A stretch of DNA of 64,000 bases from the NCBI GenBank assembly GCA_030690365.1, contig JAUYGX010000022.1:18773-82772 (forward strand), given 5' to 3'. The position numbers were made by a program, and so were the translations under genes. The notes beneath the pieces were generated by a model. It searched no databases, was not told the origin of the DNA, and saw only the letters and a list, made by a program, of their open reading frames with translations. Source of the stretch: Bacteroidales bacterium. Its GTDB lineage: Bacteria > Bacteroidota > Bacteroidia > Bacteroidales > F082. Position 1 is the first letter of the stretch. The number at the start of each line of letters is the position of its first letter. Below, piece by piece: positions 25,440 to 33,450 of the stretch.

Positions 25440-26465
25440 ATGAAAAGAAACACATTTTTTTTATTTTTTACCCTGCTTGCATTTTCAACAAATATGCTCG
25501 CACAGATTCCTTCGGGATATTATGATGGTGCCGAAGGATTATCGGGAGAGGCACTTAAATCAGAATTACATCAGATTATTAAAGGTCATACCACCTACTC
25601 ATACAACGACCTGCGCGATTTTATTCTTAAAAATACCGATGAAGATCCGAACAACAGTAACAATGTAATTCTCTTGTACACAGGACGTTCGCAGGCAAAG
25701 AGTACCTTTGGTGGCAATGCAAACGACTGGAACCGGGAACATGTATGGGCCAAATCGCATGGTAATTTTGGTACAACGCCACCTGCCGGTACCGATGCAC
25801 ATCATTTGCGCCCAACGGACGCTTCGGTAAACAGCACACGTGGGAACCTGGATTTCGATATGGGTGGAAATCCGATTTCTGAGGCTCCCGGATGTTTTGT
25901 GGATGGCGATTCGTTTGAACCCCGCGATGCCGTAAAAGGCGATGTGGCCCGCATGATTTTTTACATGGCTACCCGTTACGAAGGTGGCAATGGTGAGCCT
26001 GACCTGGAAGTGGTAGACCGGGTAAATACTTCTCCGGCTCCAGAGCATGGAAAACTTTCGGTATTGATACAATGGAACCTTCAGGATCCTCCTGACGATT
26101 TTGAACGCCATCGCAACGATGTCATTCATTATCAGTACCAGCACAACCGCAATCCGTTTATCGATCATCCGGAATATGTGGATGCCATTTGGGGAGATCC
26201 AAGCGCCATGCAGATGATCGGTTTGTCGCCTATTGTGGCCTACCCAAATCCCACCACTGGAAGTGTTACCCTCAACGGGCTGGACGGAAGCTATACATAT
26301 ACTGTAACTACAGTTTATGGGAATATTATTGAGGATGGAATGATAACCCGACAAGATAGCAAAATCGACCTGAGTTTTGCCGCAAGCGGGGTTTATCTGG
26401 TAAATATCCTCAATCAAAACTCCCAACAGGTAAGTCAGGTTAAAGTGGTTAAGTTAACACGCTAG
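25440..26465 (+). CDS. secreted endonuclease I family protein with T9SS sorting domain
   Basis: The 341-residue protein has a signal peptide (FSTNMLA|Q), an EndA/endonuclease I domain (about 25-245) and a C-terminal type A sorting domain (VAYPNPTTGSVTLNG, about 260-341). The active-site region reads NREHVWAKSHG (about 100-110), then GTDAHHLRPTDASVNSTRGN (about 120-140), the metal/His motif of this non-specific nuclease family. It should be exported by T9SS and degrade DNA or RNA outside the cell for nutrient or biofilm turnover. The gene starts 10 nt after the MntP-like gene and ends 2 nt before queD. Confidence 0.9.
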   Translation: MKRNTFFLFFTLLAFSTNMLAQIPSGYYDGAEGLSGEALKSELHQIIKGHTTYSYNDLRDFILKNTDEDPNNSNNVILLYTGRSQAKSTFGGNANDWNREHVWAKSHGNFGTTPPAGTDAHHLRPTDASVNSTRGNLDFDMGGNPISEAPGCFVDGDSFEPRDAVKGDVARMIFYMATRYEGGNGEPDLEVVDRVNTSPAPEHGKLSVLIQWNLQDPPDDFERHRNDVIHYQYQHNRNPFIDHPEYVDAIWGDPSAMQMIGLSPIVAYPNPTTGSVTLNGLDGSYTYTVTTVYGNIIEDGMITRQDSKIDLSFAASGVYLVNILNQNSQQVSQVKVVKLTR

Positions 26466-26467
26466 TT

Positions 26468-26926
26468 ATGAAAAAAGCACCGGTTGTCCGTATTACCAAA
26501 GAGTTTAAGTTTGAAATGGCCCATGCCCTCAAAGGGTACGACGGTCCATGCCGAAATATTCACGGTCATTCGTACGAATTGTTGGTAACCCTTTCGGGAA
26601 CGCCTATTACCGATGAAAACAATCCCAAACTGGGGATGATCATGGACTTTGGTGATTTGAAAAAAATTGTACGCGAAGCGGTGATCGATGAATTTGATCA
26701 TGCCTGTGTTCTCAACGAAAAGATGCCTGCAAAACTGATTGTCGAACTTCGTGAGCATTTTGAAAAGATCATTCTGTTGCCTTACCAACCTACCAGTGAA
26801 CTGATGATTGTTGATATGGCTGAGCGCATCAAAGGAAAACTTCCATCAGAGTTAAAACTAAAGTATTTGCTTCTGCGCGAAACCGTAACCTCCTATGCCG
26901 AATGGTTTGAAGAAGATAACGGATAG
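26468..26926 (+). CDS. queD: 6-carboxytetrahydropterin synthase (QueD/PTPS family)
   Basis: This 152-residue enzyme has the PTPS fold markers. One zinc His lies in FEMAHALKGYDG, and the others are in NIHGHSYEL (about residues 34-42), with Cys just before (GPCRNIHGH). MDFGDLK lies near 60, EFDHACVLN supplies a catalytic His, and PTSELM with a late Glu (LRETVTSYAEW) bind the pterin. QueD makes 6-carboxy-tetrahydropterin for queuosine tRNA modification. Related PTPS proteins act in folate or biopterin routes, so the exact role is inferred. It follows the nuclease gene by 2 nt although the functions are unrelated. Confidence 0.82.
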   Translation: MKKAPVVRITKEFKFEMAHALKGYDGPCRNIHGHSYELLVTLSGTPITDENNPKLGMIMDFGDLKKIVREAVIDEFDHACVLNEKMPAKLIVELREHFEKIILLPYQPTSELMIVDMAERIKGKLPSELKLKYLLLRETVTSYAEWFEEDNG

Positions 26927-26993
26927 TTTCTTCAACCAGAGAAAAAGGATTTCCCTTCAGCAAATACTACTATACTATTGGTTTTAACATTTT

Positions 26994-27021
26994 TTATAAG
27001 CGAATGAACGTTCGCTTATAA
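26994..27021. promoter_or_regulatory. operator-like palindrome upstream of the promoter
   Basis: TTATAAGCGAA (26994-27004) and its perfect inverted copy TTCGCTTATAA (27011-27021) flank TGAACG. There is no T run on either strand, so it is not a terminator. It ends 9 nt before the -7 element at 27031 and thus covers the -33 region. It shares AATGAACG and the GAA-N6-TTC layout with the second palindrome at 27078-27095. Confidence 0.5.
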
Positions 27022-27030
27022 GGGGTAGCC

Positions 27031-27038
27031 TAACTTTG
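27031..27038 (+). promoter_or_regulatory. -7 promoter element of the oxidoreductase gene
   Basis: TAACTTTG matches TAnnTTTG. It is bracketed by two palindromes (26994-27021 and 27078-27095) and lies 69 nt before the start codon. Confidence 0.45.
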
Positions 27039-27077
27039 CATTCTCATTTAGCATCCGGGCTTGAGTAATTGTATTTT

Positions 27078-27095
27078 AATGAACGATCATTCATT
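27078..27095. promoter_or_regulatory. second operator-like palindrome
   Basis: AATGAA-CGATCA-TTCATT is an inverted repeat with 6-bp arms and a 6-nt centre, 12 nt before the ATG at 27107. With the upstream palindrome it forms the typical two-site arrangement of a repressor such as a TetR-family protein. No regulator gene is encoded nearby. Confidence 0.45.
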
Positions 27096-27106
27096 TTAAA
27101 AACACC

Positions 27107-27766
27107 ATGAAAAAAACAGCCATTATATTAGGTGCCTCGGGATTAACCGGTAGCTTGCTTTTAAATCAGTTGATAGCCGACGACAGATATGATTCAATAA
27201 AGGTATTTACACGAAAGAGTTTGGGCAAGCAACCCTCGAAGGTCCATGAGTTTGTGGGCGATATATTAAACCTGGATAAGTTCAAAAAACACTTTACAGG
27301 GAATGAAGTATACGTATGCATAGGTACAACTGCGAAGAAAACCCCTGATAAGGCTTTGTACCATGAAATAGATTTTGGTATCCCGGTGGCAGCAGCGCAA
27401 CTTTGTGTTGAAAACCACATTGAAACCTTTTTAGTTGTTTCCGCCATGGGGGCCAATGTCAAAAGCAGGATCTTCTATAACCGGACCAAAGGGGAGATGG
27501 AGCAAAAGGTTCTTTCCAAAAATATCCCCAACACGTATATTCTAAGGCCATCCTTTATCGGTGGAAACCGTGAAGAACACCGTCCCGGAGAAAAAATCGG
27601 GATGGTCATTGCCAAATTTATCCAACCCATGATGGTAGGCAGTTTAAAAAAATACCGGATAATCGAAGCCGAAACCATTGCCCGTGCCATGATCTATCTG
27701 GCCAATAAAAAACCCGCAACAAAGTTGGTCCTGTCTGATGGAATTGAAACCTTTGGATCGGCTTAA
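27107..27766 (+). CDS. NAD(P)-binding short oxidoreductase / epimerase-like protein
   Basis: The 219-residue protein starts with a Rossmann motif (IILGASGLTGSLLL, about 5-18), followed by FTRKSLG at the second strand and VYVCIGTTAKKTPDKALYHE, close to the HTATIP2/YbjT-like atypical SDR group. VVSAMGANVKSRIFYNRTKG includes the YxxxK-like pair, and ILRPSFIGG is typical of the group. Substrate is not known. It lies behind a promoter bracketed by two palindromic operators and 73 nt upstream of a YqhD-type aldehyde reductase, which suggests an inducible pair answering reactive carbonyl or similar stress. Confidence 0.75.
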   Translation: MKKTAIILGASGLTGSLLLNQLIADDRYDSIKVFTRKSLGKQPSKVHEFVGDILNLDKFKKHFTGNEVYVCIGTTAKKTPDKALYHEIDFGIPVAAAQLCVENHIETFLVVSAMGANVKSRIFYNRTKGEMEQKVLSKNIPNTYILRPSFIGGNREEHRPGEKIGMVIAKFIQPMMVGSLKKYRIIEAETIARAMIYLANKKPATKLVLSDGIETFGSA

Positions 27767-27839
27767 TTGTTGATAGTCACCTGTTTAGTTTCTATTAACT
27801 TACTAAAGTATTGCTTGTATAACCAAAAAAAACTGAGAA

Positions 27840-29000
27840 ATGAATAATTTTGAATTTAAAAATCCCACCAAAATCATTTTTGGTAAAGATCAAATCTCCA
27901 GACTGGCCGTTGAAATTCCGACAAATTCCAAAGTGCTTGTCCTTTATGGAGGAGGCAGCATCAAAAGTAATGGCATTTACGATCAGGTGATGACCGCACT
28001 GGAATCCTTTGAAGTGCTTGAATTTGGTGGAATTCCGGCCAATCCGGAATACGCCGTGTTGATGAAAGCCCTGGAGGTAATCAAATCCCATAACATCGAC
28101 TTCCTGCTGGCTGTTGGCGGTGGCTCAGTTATCGATGGCACCAAATTTCTGTCGGCAGCCGCTCTGTTTAATGGCGATGATCCGTGGGAAATCCTGGAAA
28201 CAGGTAAACCCATCCTGAAGGGATTGCCCTTTGCCACTGTTTTAACGCTGCCCGCAACCGGGTCGGAAATGAACTCGGGTGCCGTGATTACGCGTATGGA
28301 AATCAAAGAAAAGCGCATTATGGGTGGCCCGGGATTGTATCCCGAATTTTCTATCCTCGATCCACAGGTGATCCAATCAATCCCGCAGCGACAAATTGCC
28401 AATGGCATTGCCGACGCCTTCACCCACGTGATGGAACAATACATGACCTATCCAACAGGTGCCATTTTGCAGGATCACCTGGCGGAAAGCATCTTGCAGA
28501 CATTGGTGGAAGTGGCTCCTGTTATTCTGAAAGATCCCACCGATTACAATGCGGCTTCCAATTTTATGTGGAGTTGTACCATGGCTTTGAATGGCCTGAT
28601 CGGACAAGGTGTTCCATCGGATTGGGCCATCCACATGATGGGCCATGAACTCACGGCTTTGTATGGCATCGACCATGCCCGCACATTGGCCATCATCGCG
28701 CCCAGCCACTACCGTTACAACGTGGAATCGAAAAAGGAAAAACTGGCGCAATACGCCGAACGTGTCTGGGGTATAAACGAAGGCACAACCGTTGAAAAAG
28801 CCCATGCCGGCATCGATAAAATGGAAGCCTTTTTCCACTCTTTGGGAATCAAAACACGGCTCTCAGAGTATACCGCTGAATATTCAGGTACAGCCGGGGA
28901 GGTTTTCAACCGCTTTACCGAACGCGGCTGGAAGGGACTTGGGGAGCATAAAAGCCTGACACCTTCTGATGCTGAAAAGATTGTGGAAATGGCGTATTAG
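27840..29000 (+). CDS. yqhD: iron-containing alcohol dehydrogenase, YqhD type (NADPH aldehyde reductase)
   Basis: The 386-residue protein follows E. coli YqhD almost position by position: N-terminal FKNPTKIIFGK, the NADPH-binding YGGGSIK and AVGGGSVIDGTKF (about 93-105), and LPATGSEMNSGAVI. The metal ligands are Asp near 194 and His near 198 (NGIADAFTHVMEQY), and His near 268 and 282 (MGHELTALYGIDHARTLA). The family reduces short-chain and lipid-peroxide-derived aldehydes with NADPH in the cytoplasm. It follows the NAD(P)-binding protein and is ended by a strong terminator, so the two may be one operon under the palindromic operators. Confidence 0.92.
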   Translation: MNNFEFKNPTKIIFGKDQISRLAVEIPTNSKVLVLYGGGSIKSNGIYDQVMTALESFEVLEFGGIPANPEYAVLMKALEVIKSHNIDFLLAVGGGSVIDGTKFLSAAALFNGDDPWEILETGKPILKGLPFATVLTLPATGSEMNSGAVITRMEIKEKRIMGGPGLYPEFSILDPQVIQSIPQRQIANGIADAFTHVMEQYMTYPTGAILQDHLAESILQTLVEVAPVILKDPTDYNAASNFMWSCTMALNGLIGQGVPSDWAIHMMGHELTALYGIDHARTLAIIAPSHYRYNVESKKEKLAQYAERVWGINEGTTVEKAHAGIDKMEAFFHSLGIKTRLSEYTAEYSGTAGEVFNRFTERGWKGLGEHKSLTPSDAEKIVEMAY

Positions 29001-29036
29001 ACTTGGTCTGATTTTTCAGTAAATGACTTGAGTTAT

Positions 29037-29078
29037 AACTTTTCCAAAGTTTCAAACTTTGGAAAAGTTGTTCTTTTT
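29037..29078 (+). terminator. strong terminator between convergent yqhD and gtrA-like genes
   Basis: A perfect 16-bp inverted repeat (29037-29052 and 29054-29069, starting AACTTTTCC) is separated by a single base and followed by GTTCTTTTT. It ends the plus-strand transcript; on the minus strand there is no T run. Confidence 0.88.
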
Positions 29079-29084
29079 AACGGT

Positions 29085-29597
29085 TTAAGGATTGCTTAAC
29101 TTCTTTTGTTTTCCACCAGTTTTAAATGTGAAATGCCGCTGAATGATATAACTGTAGATGATCACCACAACGGTGGTAAGGATTTTTGAAACAGTGGGCC
29201 AGATATAAAAATACTCCACAAAGACCTTTAAACAAACATAGTTGAGCAGAATGCTTCCTACCACCGATAGGCCATAGCGCATCAATTGGGTTTTGCCCCG
29301 CAATGGCGAATCCAGAAAGGTAACATATTTCGACAATAAAAATCCGGTGGAGAAGGTAATCGGAAAAACAATGATAAAAGCAGCTATGTATGGACTGATA
29401 GCTACAAATCCGAGGTTTACCACCTCCTTATCAAGGATAAAGTTATAGAAAACAAAATACAGAAATACATCAAGTGATGTGTTGAGGCCACCGGCAGCCG
29501 CATACCTGAACGTCTCAGGAGGAATATACTTCCGAAAAGGCGGATAAAACCAACGGATGGTCCTGATAATTAAATTGTCGTGTTTATGATTCTTCAA
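29085..29597 (-). CDS. GtrA family membrane protein
   Basis: This 170-residue protein has four predicted helices in the GtrA arrangement (about 30-50, 62-85, 105-125, 135-155), with FRYAAAGGLNTSLDVFLYF at the first helix and KYVTFLD plus RHFTFKTGG after helices two and four, as in the family. GtrA proteins are thought to help move or present lipid-linked sugars for cell-surface glycan synthesis. It is a lone gene convergent with yqhD; no glycosyltransferase adjoins it, although a GT39-type enzyme is at 56660-58111. Confidence 0.85.
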   Translation of the reverse strand: MKNHKHDNLIIRTIRWFYPPFRKYIPPETFRYAAAGGLNTSLDVFLYFVFYNFILDKEVVNLGFVAISPYIAAFIIVFPITFSTGFLLSKYVTFLDSPLRGKTQLMRYGLSVVGSILLNYVCLKVFVEYFYIWPTVSKILTTVVVIIYSYIIQRHFTFKTGGKQKKLSNP

Positions 29598-29735
29598 ACC
29601 TGATGAAGTATGTGAAAATATGTCGGCAAAGTTAACCTGATTTTGAAATCATACAACACATCTTATTTTTTCAACTCCTGCCCACAACCATAAAAATACC
29701 CGAATATAGGTAGTTATGCGATTCATGATGCCGCG

Positions 29736-29743
29736 TAGTTTTG
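29736..29743 (+). promoter_or_regulatory. -7 promoter element of the porin gene
   Basis: TAGTTTTG matches TAnnTTTG, 28 nt before the porin ATG. The -33 half is not clear. Confidence 0.35.
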
Positions 29744-29770
29744 CCAGTATAAAATTAAAATTATCGAACT

Positions 29771-30979
29771 ATGAAATACTTGAAGAGTATCACTCTGATC
29801 ATGACCATTTCACTCACCTTCGTGTTTACTGCCCAAGCTCAAAATGCGGAATACGGCCTGTCCAATACAGTTTCAAATATATTAAAAAGCGATCGAAGCC
29901 TCTCGTTTGGCGGTTACGGCCAGATCGATTACAATCAACCATTTGGCAACAACACGCTTCAAAACGGGAATCTGGATATCCATCGGTTGGTACTCATGTT
30001 TGGCTATCGTTTTAGCGAAAAACTCAGCTTTGTCTCCGAAATTGAAGTTGAGCATGTGAAGGAAGTATATATAGAACAAGCCTTTTTAAATTACTCATTC
30101 GCTCATTATTTGCAAGTGCGGGCCGGTTTGATGTTGGTGCCGATGGGTATAATAAACGAATACCATGAACCGACCAATTATCACGGCGTGGAACGTCCGT
30201 TGATCGATTCTTATATTGTTCCTACCACCTGGCGCGAAATCGGTATAGGTTTTACGGGAATCATCCCCGAAGCCTCCATGCGTTATCAGGCCTATCTGAT
30301 GAACGGTTTTAGCAGTTATAATGGTGCAGCCCGGTTATCAGGTAAAAACGGCCTGCGCAAAGGTCGACAAAAGGGCGCTGAATCCATCATGCTTAAGCCC
30401 AGTCTGGCTTTAAGGGGTGAATATTATGGCATACTGGGCCTGAATATAGGTCTGTCGGCCTATGCCGGACAAACCCAATCCTCCCTGTACAAAAGCCTCA
30501 GCCGTGATGATCAAACCGCCATCACCAGGGCCGATTCATCGGTGGTTTCGGTTAAAATGTTGGGAGTGGATGTCCGTTATCAACGTAAAGCATTCGAATT
30601 CCGAGGACAGCTTTATCACACATGGATTAGCAATACATTGGAATACAATCTGTTTACTGCATCCAATGGCATTAACAACGATTTGGGAAGTACCATGGTT
30701 GGTTACTATGCCGAAGTGGCCTACAACCTGTTTTATGGTGCGAAATTCACTAAAACAAAATTGGTCCCTTTTGTGAGATACTCTGAATACAACACCCAGG
30801 CGTCGGTGGCAGAAGGAGTCATTGAAAATGAAGATTATCAAAAGAAGGTGATTACCGGAGGCATCGACTGGACAATTGTGTCAGGAGTGGTCGTCAAAGC
30901 TGACGTCCAGTTAATAAAACCAAAAACCTCAGAGAGTTATAACCAGGCTTTTGACGCAGGTATAGCCATCTGGTTTTAA
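29771..30979 (+). CDS. outer-membrane porin, phosphate-selective/OprP-like
   Basis: The 402-residue protein has a signal peptide (FTAQA|Q) and then alternating amphipathic beta strands ending in the aromatic C-terminus typical of barrels (GIAIWF). LSFGGYGQIDYNQPF at the start of the mature part, followed by FGYRFSEKLSFVSEIEVEHV and LQVRAGLMLVPMGIINEYH, matches Bacteroidota porin-type proteins annotated as OprO/P-like. It should form a channel in the outer membrane; the solute is unknown. It is followed after 6 nt by an FMN-binding protein, an arrangement that hints at a shared export or redox role. Confidence 0.8.
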   Translation: MKYLKSITLIMTISLTFVFTAQAQNAEYGLSNTVSNILKSDRSLSFGGYGQIDYNQPFGNNTLQNGNLDIHRLVLMFGYRFSEKLSFVSEIEVEHVKEVYIEQAFLNYSFAHYLQVRAGLMLVPMGIINEYHEPTNYHGVERPLIDSYIVPTTWREIGIGFTGIIPEASMRYQAYLMNGFSSYNGAARLSGKNGLRKGRQKGAESIMLKPSLALRGEYYGILGLNIGLSAYAGQTQSSLYKSLSRDDQTAITRADSSVVSVKMLGVDVRYQRKAFEFRGQLYHTWISNTLEYNLFTASNGINNDLGSTMVGYYAEVAYNLFYGAKFTKTKLVPFVRYSEYNTQASVAEGVIENEDYQKKVITGGIDWTIVSGVVVKADVQLIKPKTSESYNQAFDAGIAIWF

Positions 30980-30985
30980 CCATCA

Positions 30986-31570
30986 ATGACCATGAAATAC
31001 ACATCGATTTATAGTTGGATACTAATTCCTTTGGCAGGATTGCTCATCATGTCATTTCACAATAAGAAAGGATTTGAAATTCCACTTTCCAAAATCGACA
31101 CGGAGGTGGTCAGGCTGATGAACACCAGGTCATCGCAACTGGTTGAACTGACCAAACCAATCCCCGGTTTCGAGGGAGCCAGTTTGTTTAGCATCGAACA
31201 GGAAGGCCAACCGATGGGTTATGTATTGGTAAACAGGGTTGAAAGTTGCCGGGCCGGTGGTTGCAATGCCTCCATCAGTATTGACCAACAGCCTTTCGAG
31301 TTTTTCGATTACTTTATGATACTTTCGTTACAAGGCGAAGTGTTGCGGGTAAGAATCTTTAACTACCAGGCAACCAGAGGACATGAAGTGATGAGTAAAG
31401 GTTGGCTCAGACAGTTTGTAGGAATTCGGCCACATCAGGAACTCACCGTTGGAGATGAAATTCAGGCCATTTCGGGGGCTACCATTTCGGCCAGGGCCAT
31501 CACAGCAGATATTGTCAGTCAGACCTCTTCCCTGGGCGATTACCTTTCTGATCCGCTTAGCCAGCGATAG
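30986..31570 (+). CDS. exported FMN-binding domain protein
   Basis: This 194-residue protein has an N-terminal hydrophobic segment (about 8-25) and a C-terminal FMN-binding domain. The motif ISGATISARAI (about 160-170) is the site where ApbE attaches FMN to a Thr (SGATxS). CRAGGC near residue 88 is a possible disulfide or metal pair. RnfG, NqrC and related extracytoplasmic electron carriers use this domain. No RnfABCDE or ApbE genes adjoin it; instead it follows a porin by 6 nt. A second in-frame ATG at 30992 is an equally good start. Confidence 0.75.
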   Translation: MTMKYTSIYSWILIPLAGLLIMSFHNKKGFEIPLSKIDTEVVRLMNTRSSQLVELTKPIPGFEGASLFSIEQEGQPMGYVLVNRVESCRAGGCNASISIDQQPFEFFDYFMILSLQGEVLRVRIFNYQATRGHEVMSKGWLRQFVGIRPHQELTVGDEIQAISGATISARAITADIVSQTSSLGDYLSDPLSQR

Positions 31571-31627
31571 CGGCTTGCCTGTTATCGCTAAAAGCTGTTA
31601 CTTTGTAATGGATTGAGAAAGTAGTTT

Positions 31628-32497
31628 ATGTATTGGCAAAATGAAGTCGAAAAGATACTTACAGAGCATTCCGCGAAAGCGGTAAAGATTCATGGTATTT
31701 CTTCTGTTGGCGGAGGCTCCATCAACGATGCCTTCCGATTGGAGACAAGCGGTGGATATTTCTTTGTAAAGGTAAATTCAGCCAGCCGTTATCCCCGGAT
31801 GTTTGAAAAAGAATCCCTGGGTTTGAAAATGCTGTCGGCTACCCAAACGCTTTCGGTTCCGGATATTGTAGCCTTTGGTGAGACCGGGAATGATTCCTTT
31901 TTACTGCTTTCCTTCATCGAAAGCAGACCTCAAAATTCAAACTTCTGGCCTCAATTCGGCGAACATCTGGCGGATTTGCACCGCCATTCGAACCCAACAT
32001 TTGGACTCAATCACGACAATTATATCGGTTCACTGATTCAGCACAACAACGCACATGAAACCTGGGCAGATTTTTTCAGGGAAGAAAGGTTGGAACGACA
32101 ACTCAAACAAGCACGAGATCATGGCCTTGTGGATTCAGAGGTTTCGCGTGCTTTTCAGCGATTTTATCTTCAACTTAACCAGCTATTTCCCCCAGAACCA
32201 CCTGCCTTGTTACATGGCGATTTGTGGAGCGGGAATTTTATGAGTGGAAATCAGGGAGAACCAGTAATCATAGATCCGGCGGTTTATTTTGGCCACCGTG
32301 AAATGGATTTGGCTATGAGCCAGTTGTTTGGCGGGTTTAGTCCTTCATTTTATGAGGCTTACCAATCTGCTTTTCCATTGGAAAACGGTTGGAGAAAACG
32401 GTTGGATTACTGCAACTTATATCCATTGATGGTACACGTCAACCTGTTTGGTGGCGGCTACCTTGGTTCGGTAAAGTCGATCTTAAGGTCTTTTTGA
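31628..32497 (+). CDS. fructosamine kinase family protein
   Basis: This 289-residue protein has the aminoglycoside-phosphotransferase-like kinase fold. The nucleotide loop is VGGGSINDAF (about 27-36), the ATP Lys lies in YFFVKVN, the catalytic Asp in LLHGDLWSGNF (about 196-206), and the metal Asp in VIIDPAVYFGHREMDLA (about 216-232). The family phosphorylates ketosamines and ribulosamines on glycated amines so that they break down spontaneously. A short stem (31563-31589, no T run) lies between it and the previous gene. Confidence 0.9.
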   Translation: MYWQNEVEKILTEHSAKAVKIHGISSVGGGSINDAFRLETSGGYFFVKVNSASRYPRMFEKESLGLKMLSATQTLSVPDIVAFGETGNDSFLLLSFIESRPQNSNFWPQFGEHLADLHRHSNPTFGLNHDNYIGSLIQHNNAHETWADFFREERLERQLKQARDHGLVDSEVSRAFQRFYLQLNQLFPPEPPALLHGDLWSGNFMSGNQGEPVIIDPAVYFGHREMDLAMSQLFGGFSPSFYEAYQSAFPLENGWRKRLDYCNLYPLMVHVNLFGGGYLGSVKSILRSF

Positions 32498-32509
32498 TTC
32501 CCCGATGTG

Positions 32510-32881
32510 CTAATTCACATTGATGGCTTTTTCTTTATAGCTTGAACAGGAACTGCTTCCCTTGTGCAGGGTGTAGTTTGCTTTGGCGGTATAACTTCCT
32601 GTGGAGGCGTAGGTGTGGTTGATGGTTAAGCCCTGAGAGGTTTCTGAAGTGCCGTCGCCAAATTCCCATTTTATTTGGTTGTCCAGGATATAATCGCCTG
32701 ATGTGTCAGAATTCACAAATGTGAAATGAAATAACTTGGGGTTGCTGGCATCCACATCTCCTTCTATATATAAAAAGAACGATTCTGTGGTGCAGCTGAT
32801 GGCATCGTCAATGATCTTTTTACAACCTGTTTGTGATAGGAAAAGGAGTGAAATGGCAGTAGCAATGAGTAGATTTTTCAT
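32510..32881 (-). CDS. PKD-domain lipoprotein
   Basis: The start at 32881 (MKNLLIATAISLLFLSQTGC) yields a lipoprotein signal with the Cys at residue 20; an upstream in-frame ATG (32908) is less likely. The 123-residue protein has a single PKD-like domain (about 40-120) with WEFGDGTSET, GLTINHTYASTG and YTAKANYTL, the usual PKD strand and N-T-Y pattern. It should be anchored at the cell envelope. The binding partner is unknown. Its 3' end faces the end of the fructosamine kinase gene (12 nt apart). Confidence 0.8.
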   Translation of the reverse strand: MKNLLIATAISLLFLSQTGCKKIIDDAISCTTESFFLYIEGDVDASNPKLFHFTFVNSDTSGDYILDNQIKWEFGDGTSETSQGLTINHTYASTGSYTAKANYTLHKGSSSCSSYKEKAINVN

Positions 32882-32964
32882 AGGAGTTTTTTTTGACAAA
32901 GAAAACAAAATTTGAATTATGACAAGATAGATGATTAAAAAACTGATAAAGTATAATATTCGAA

Positions 32965-32990
32965 CCGCCGGGTTTTTTTCAACCCGGCGG
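32965..32990. repeat. perfect GC-rich hairpin
   Basis: CCGCCGGGTT and AACCCGGCGG flank a TTTTTC loop, giving a 10-bp perfect stem. No T run follows on either strand. It lies upstream of the PKD lipoprotein start and may be a transcript-end stabiliser or a protein-binding palindrome. Confidence 0.6.
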
Positions 32991-33154
32991 GTCGGATATC
33001 CTAAGTTTCGCCATGTTTTTGCCTTATCCCTTTTTTGTCATCGGCAGTAAAAAGACCCCTGTAAAAGTGGGCGCAGATAGTGTGATGACAATACAAAAAC
33101 TCGCTACTCTGTACTATTGGCCAATGTGTATTTATACCCCACCTCCCTCCCGAT

Positions 33155-33315
33155 AGTTATACGGGACCTCCCCAAAGGTGAGGAGTGATAAAACATTGTA
33201 TATTAAGTTTATAAGTAAATTTTATTAAGGTTTAATGGTTCAAATTAGATTAAATTATCACCTTTCCCTTTTGGGGAATCCCGAACGCTTTCGGGAGGGG
33301 AAAGGGGTGTTGATT
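33155..33315. repeat. foldback element: inverted pair of a dispersed repeat
   Basis: The left copy (about 33158-33207) and right copy (about 33246-33312) are about 45-50 bp and match in inverted orientation: CTCCCGA...CGGGA, then CCCCAAA, then GGTGATAA or GTGATAA. Between them is an AT-rich core. Each arm also has its own CCCGA...CGGG mini-palindrome. The arrangement resembles a small MITE or a pair of bidirectional hairpins. The repeat at 15789-15862 shares the CCCC-AAA-GGGG core. Confidence 0.6.
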
Positions 33316-33421
33316 TAAAAAATGAGATGTTTTCATTTGAACATTCCTAAAAATTAAATCTAAACTGTCAAATTACTATAGTATTAATAACTAAATTTTT
33401 ACAAAAAGTTGTCATTGGTAT

Positions 33422-33450
33422 ATCAGCCTCAAGCTGATGAGACATCTCAT
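33422..33450 (-). terminator. possible terminator of the ygeW transcript
   Basis: ATCAGC-CTCAA-GCTGAT (33422-33438) and the overlapping ATGAGA-CA-TCTCAT (33437-33450) form two small stems at the stop of ygeW. A T-rich stretch occurs about 15 nt later on the minus strand. Weak. Confidence 0.3.

Larger units (their letters stand above)
32882..33446. other. 565-bp non-coding region with hairpin and foldback repeats
   Basis: No gene was found. The stretch contains a strong hairpin (32965-32990), an inverted pair of dispersed repeats (33155-33315), an AT-rich tail, and two small hairpins at 33422-33450 that may end the ygeW transcript. It separates the PKD lipoprotein gene from the purine operon. 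Confidence 0.6.

Noticed and set aside
25599..26426. 275-codon open frame antisense to the endonuclease I gene
   Set aside because: It lies entirely opposite a gene with clear motifs, lacks any recognisable domain, and is a shadow of codon bias.
26994..27021. Palindrome considered as a terminator of queD
   Set aside because: No T run follows on either strand, and a related palindrome exists 57 nt downstream, so an operator fits better.
31563..31589. AGCGATA...TATCGCT stem after the FMN-binding gene
   Set aside because: Only 7 bp with a 13-nt loop and no T run; too weak to call a terminator.
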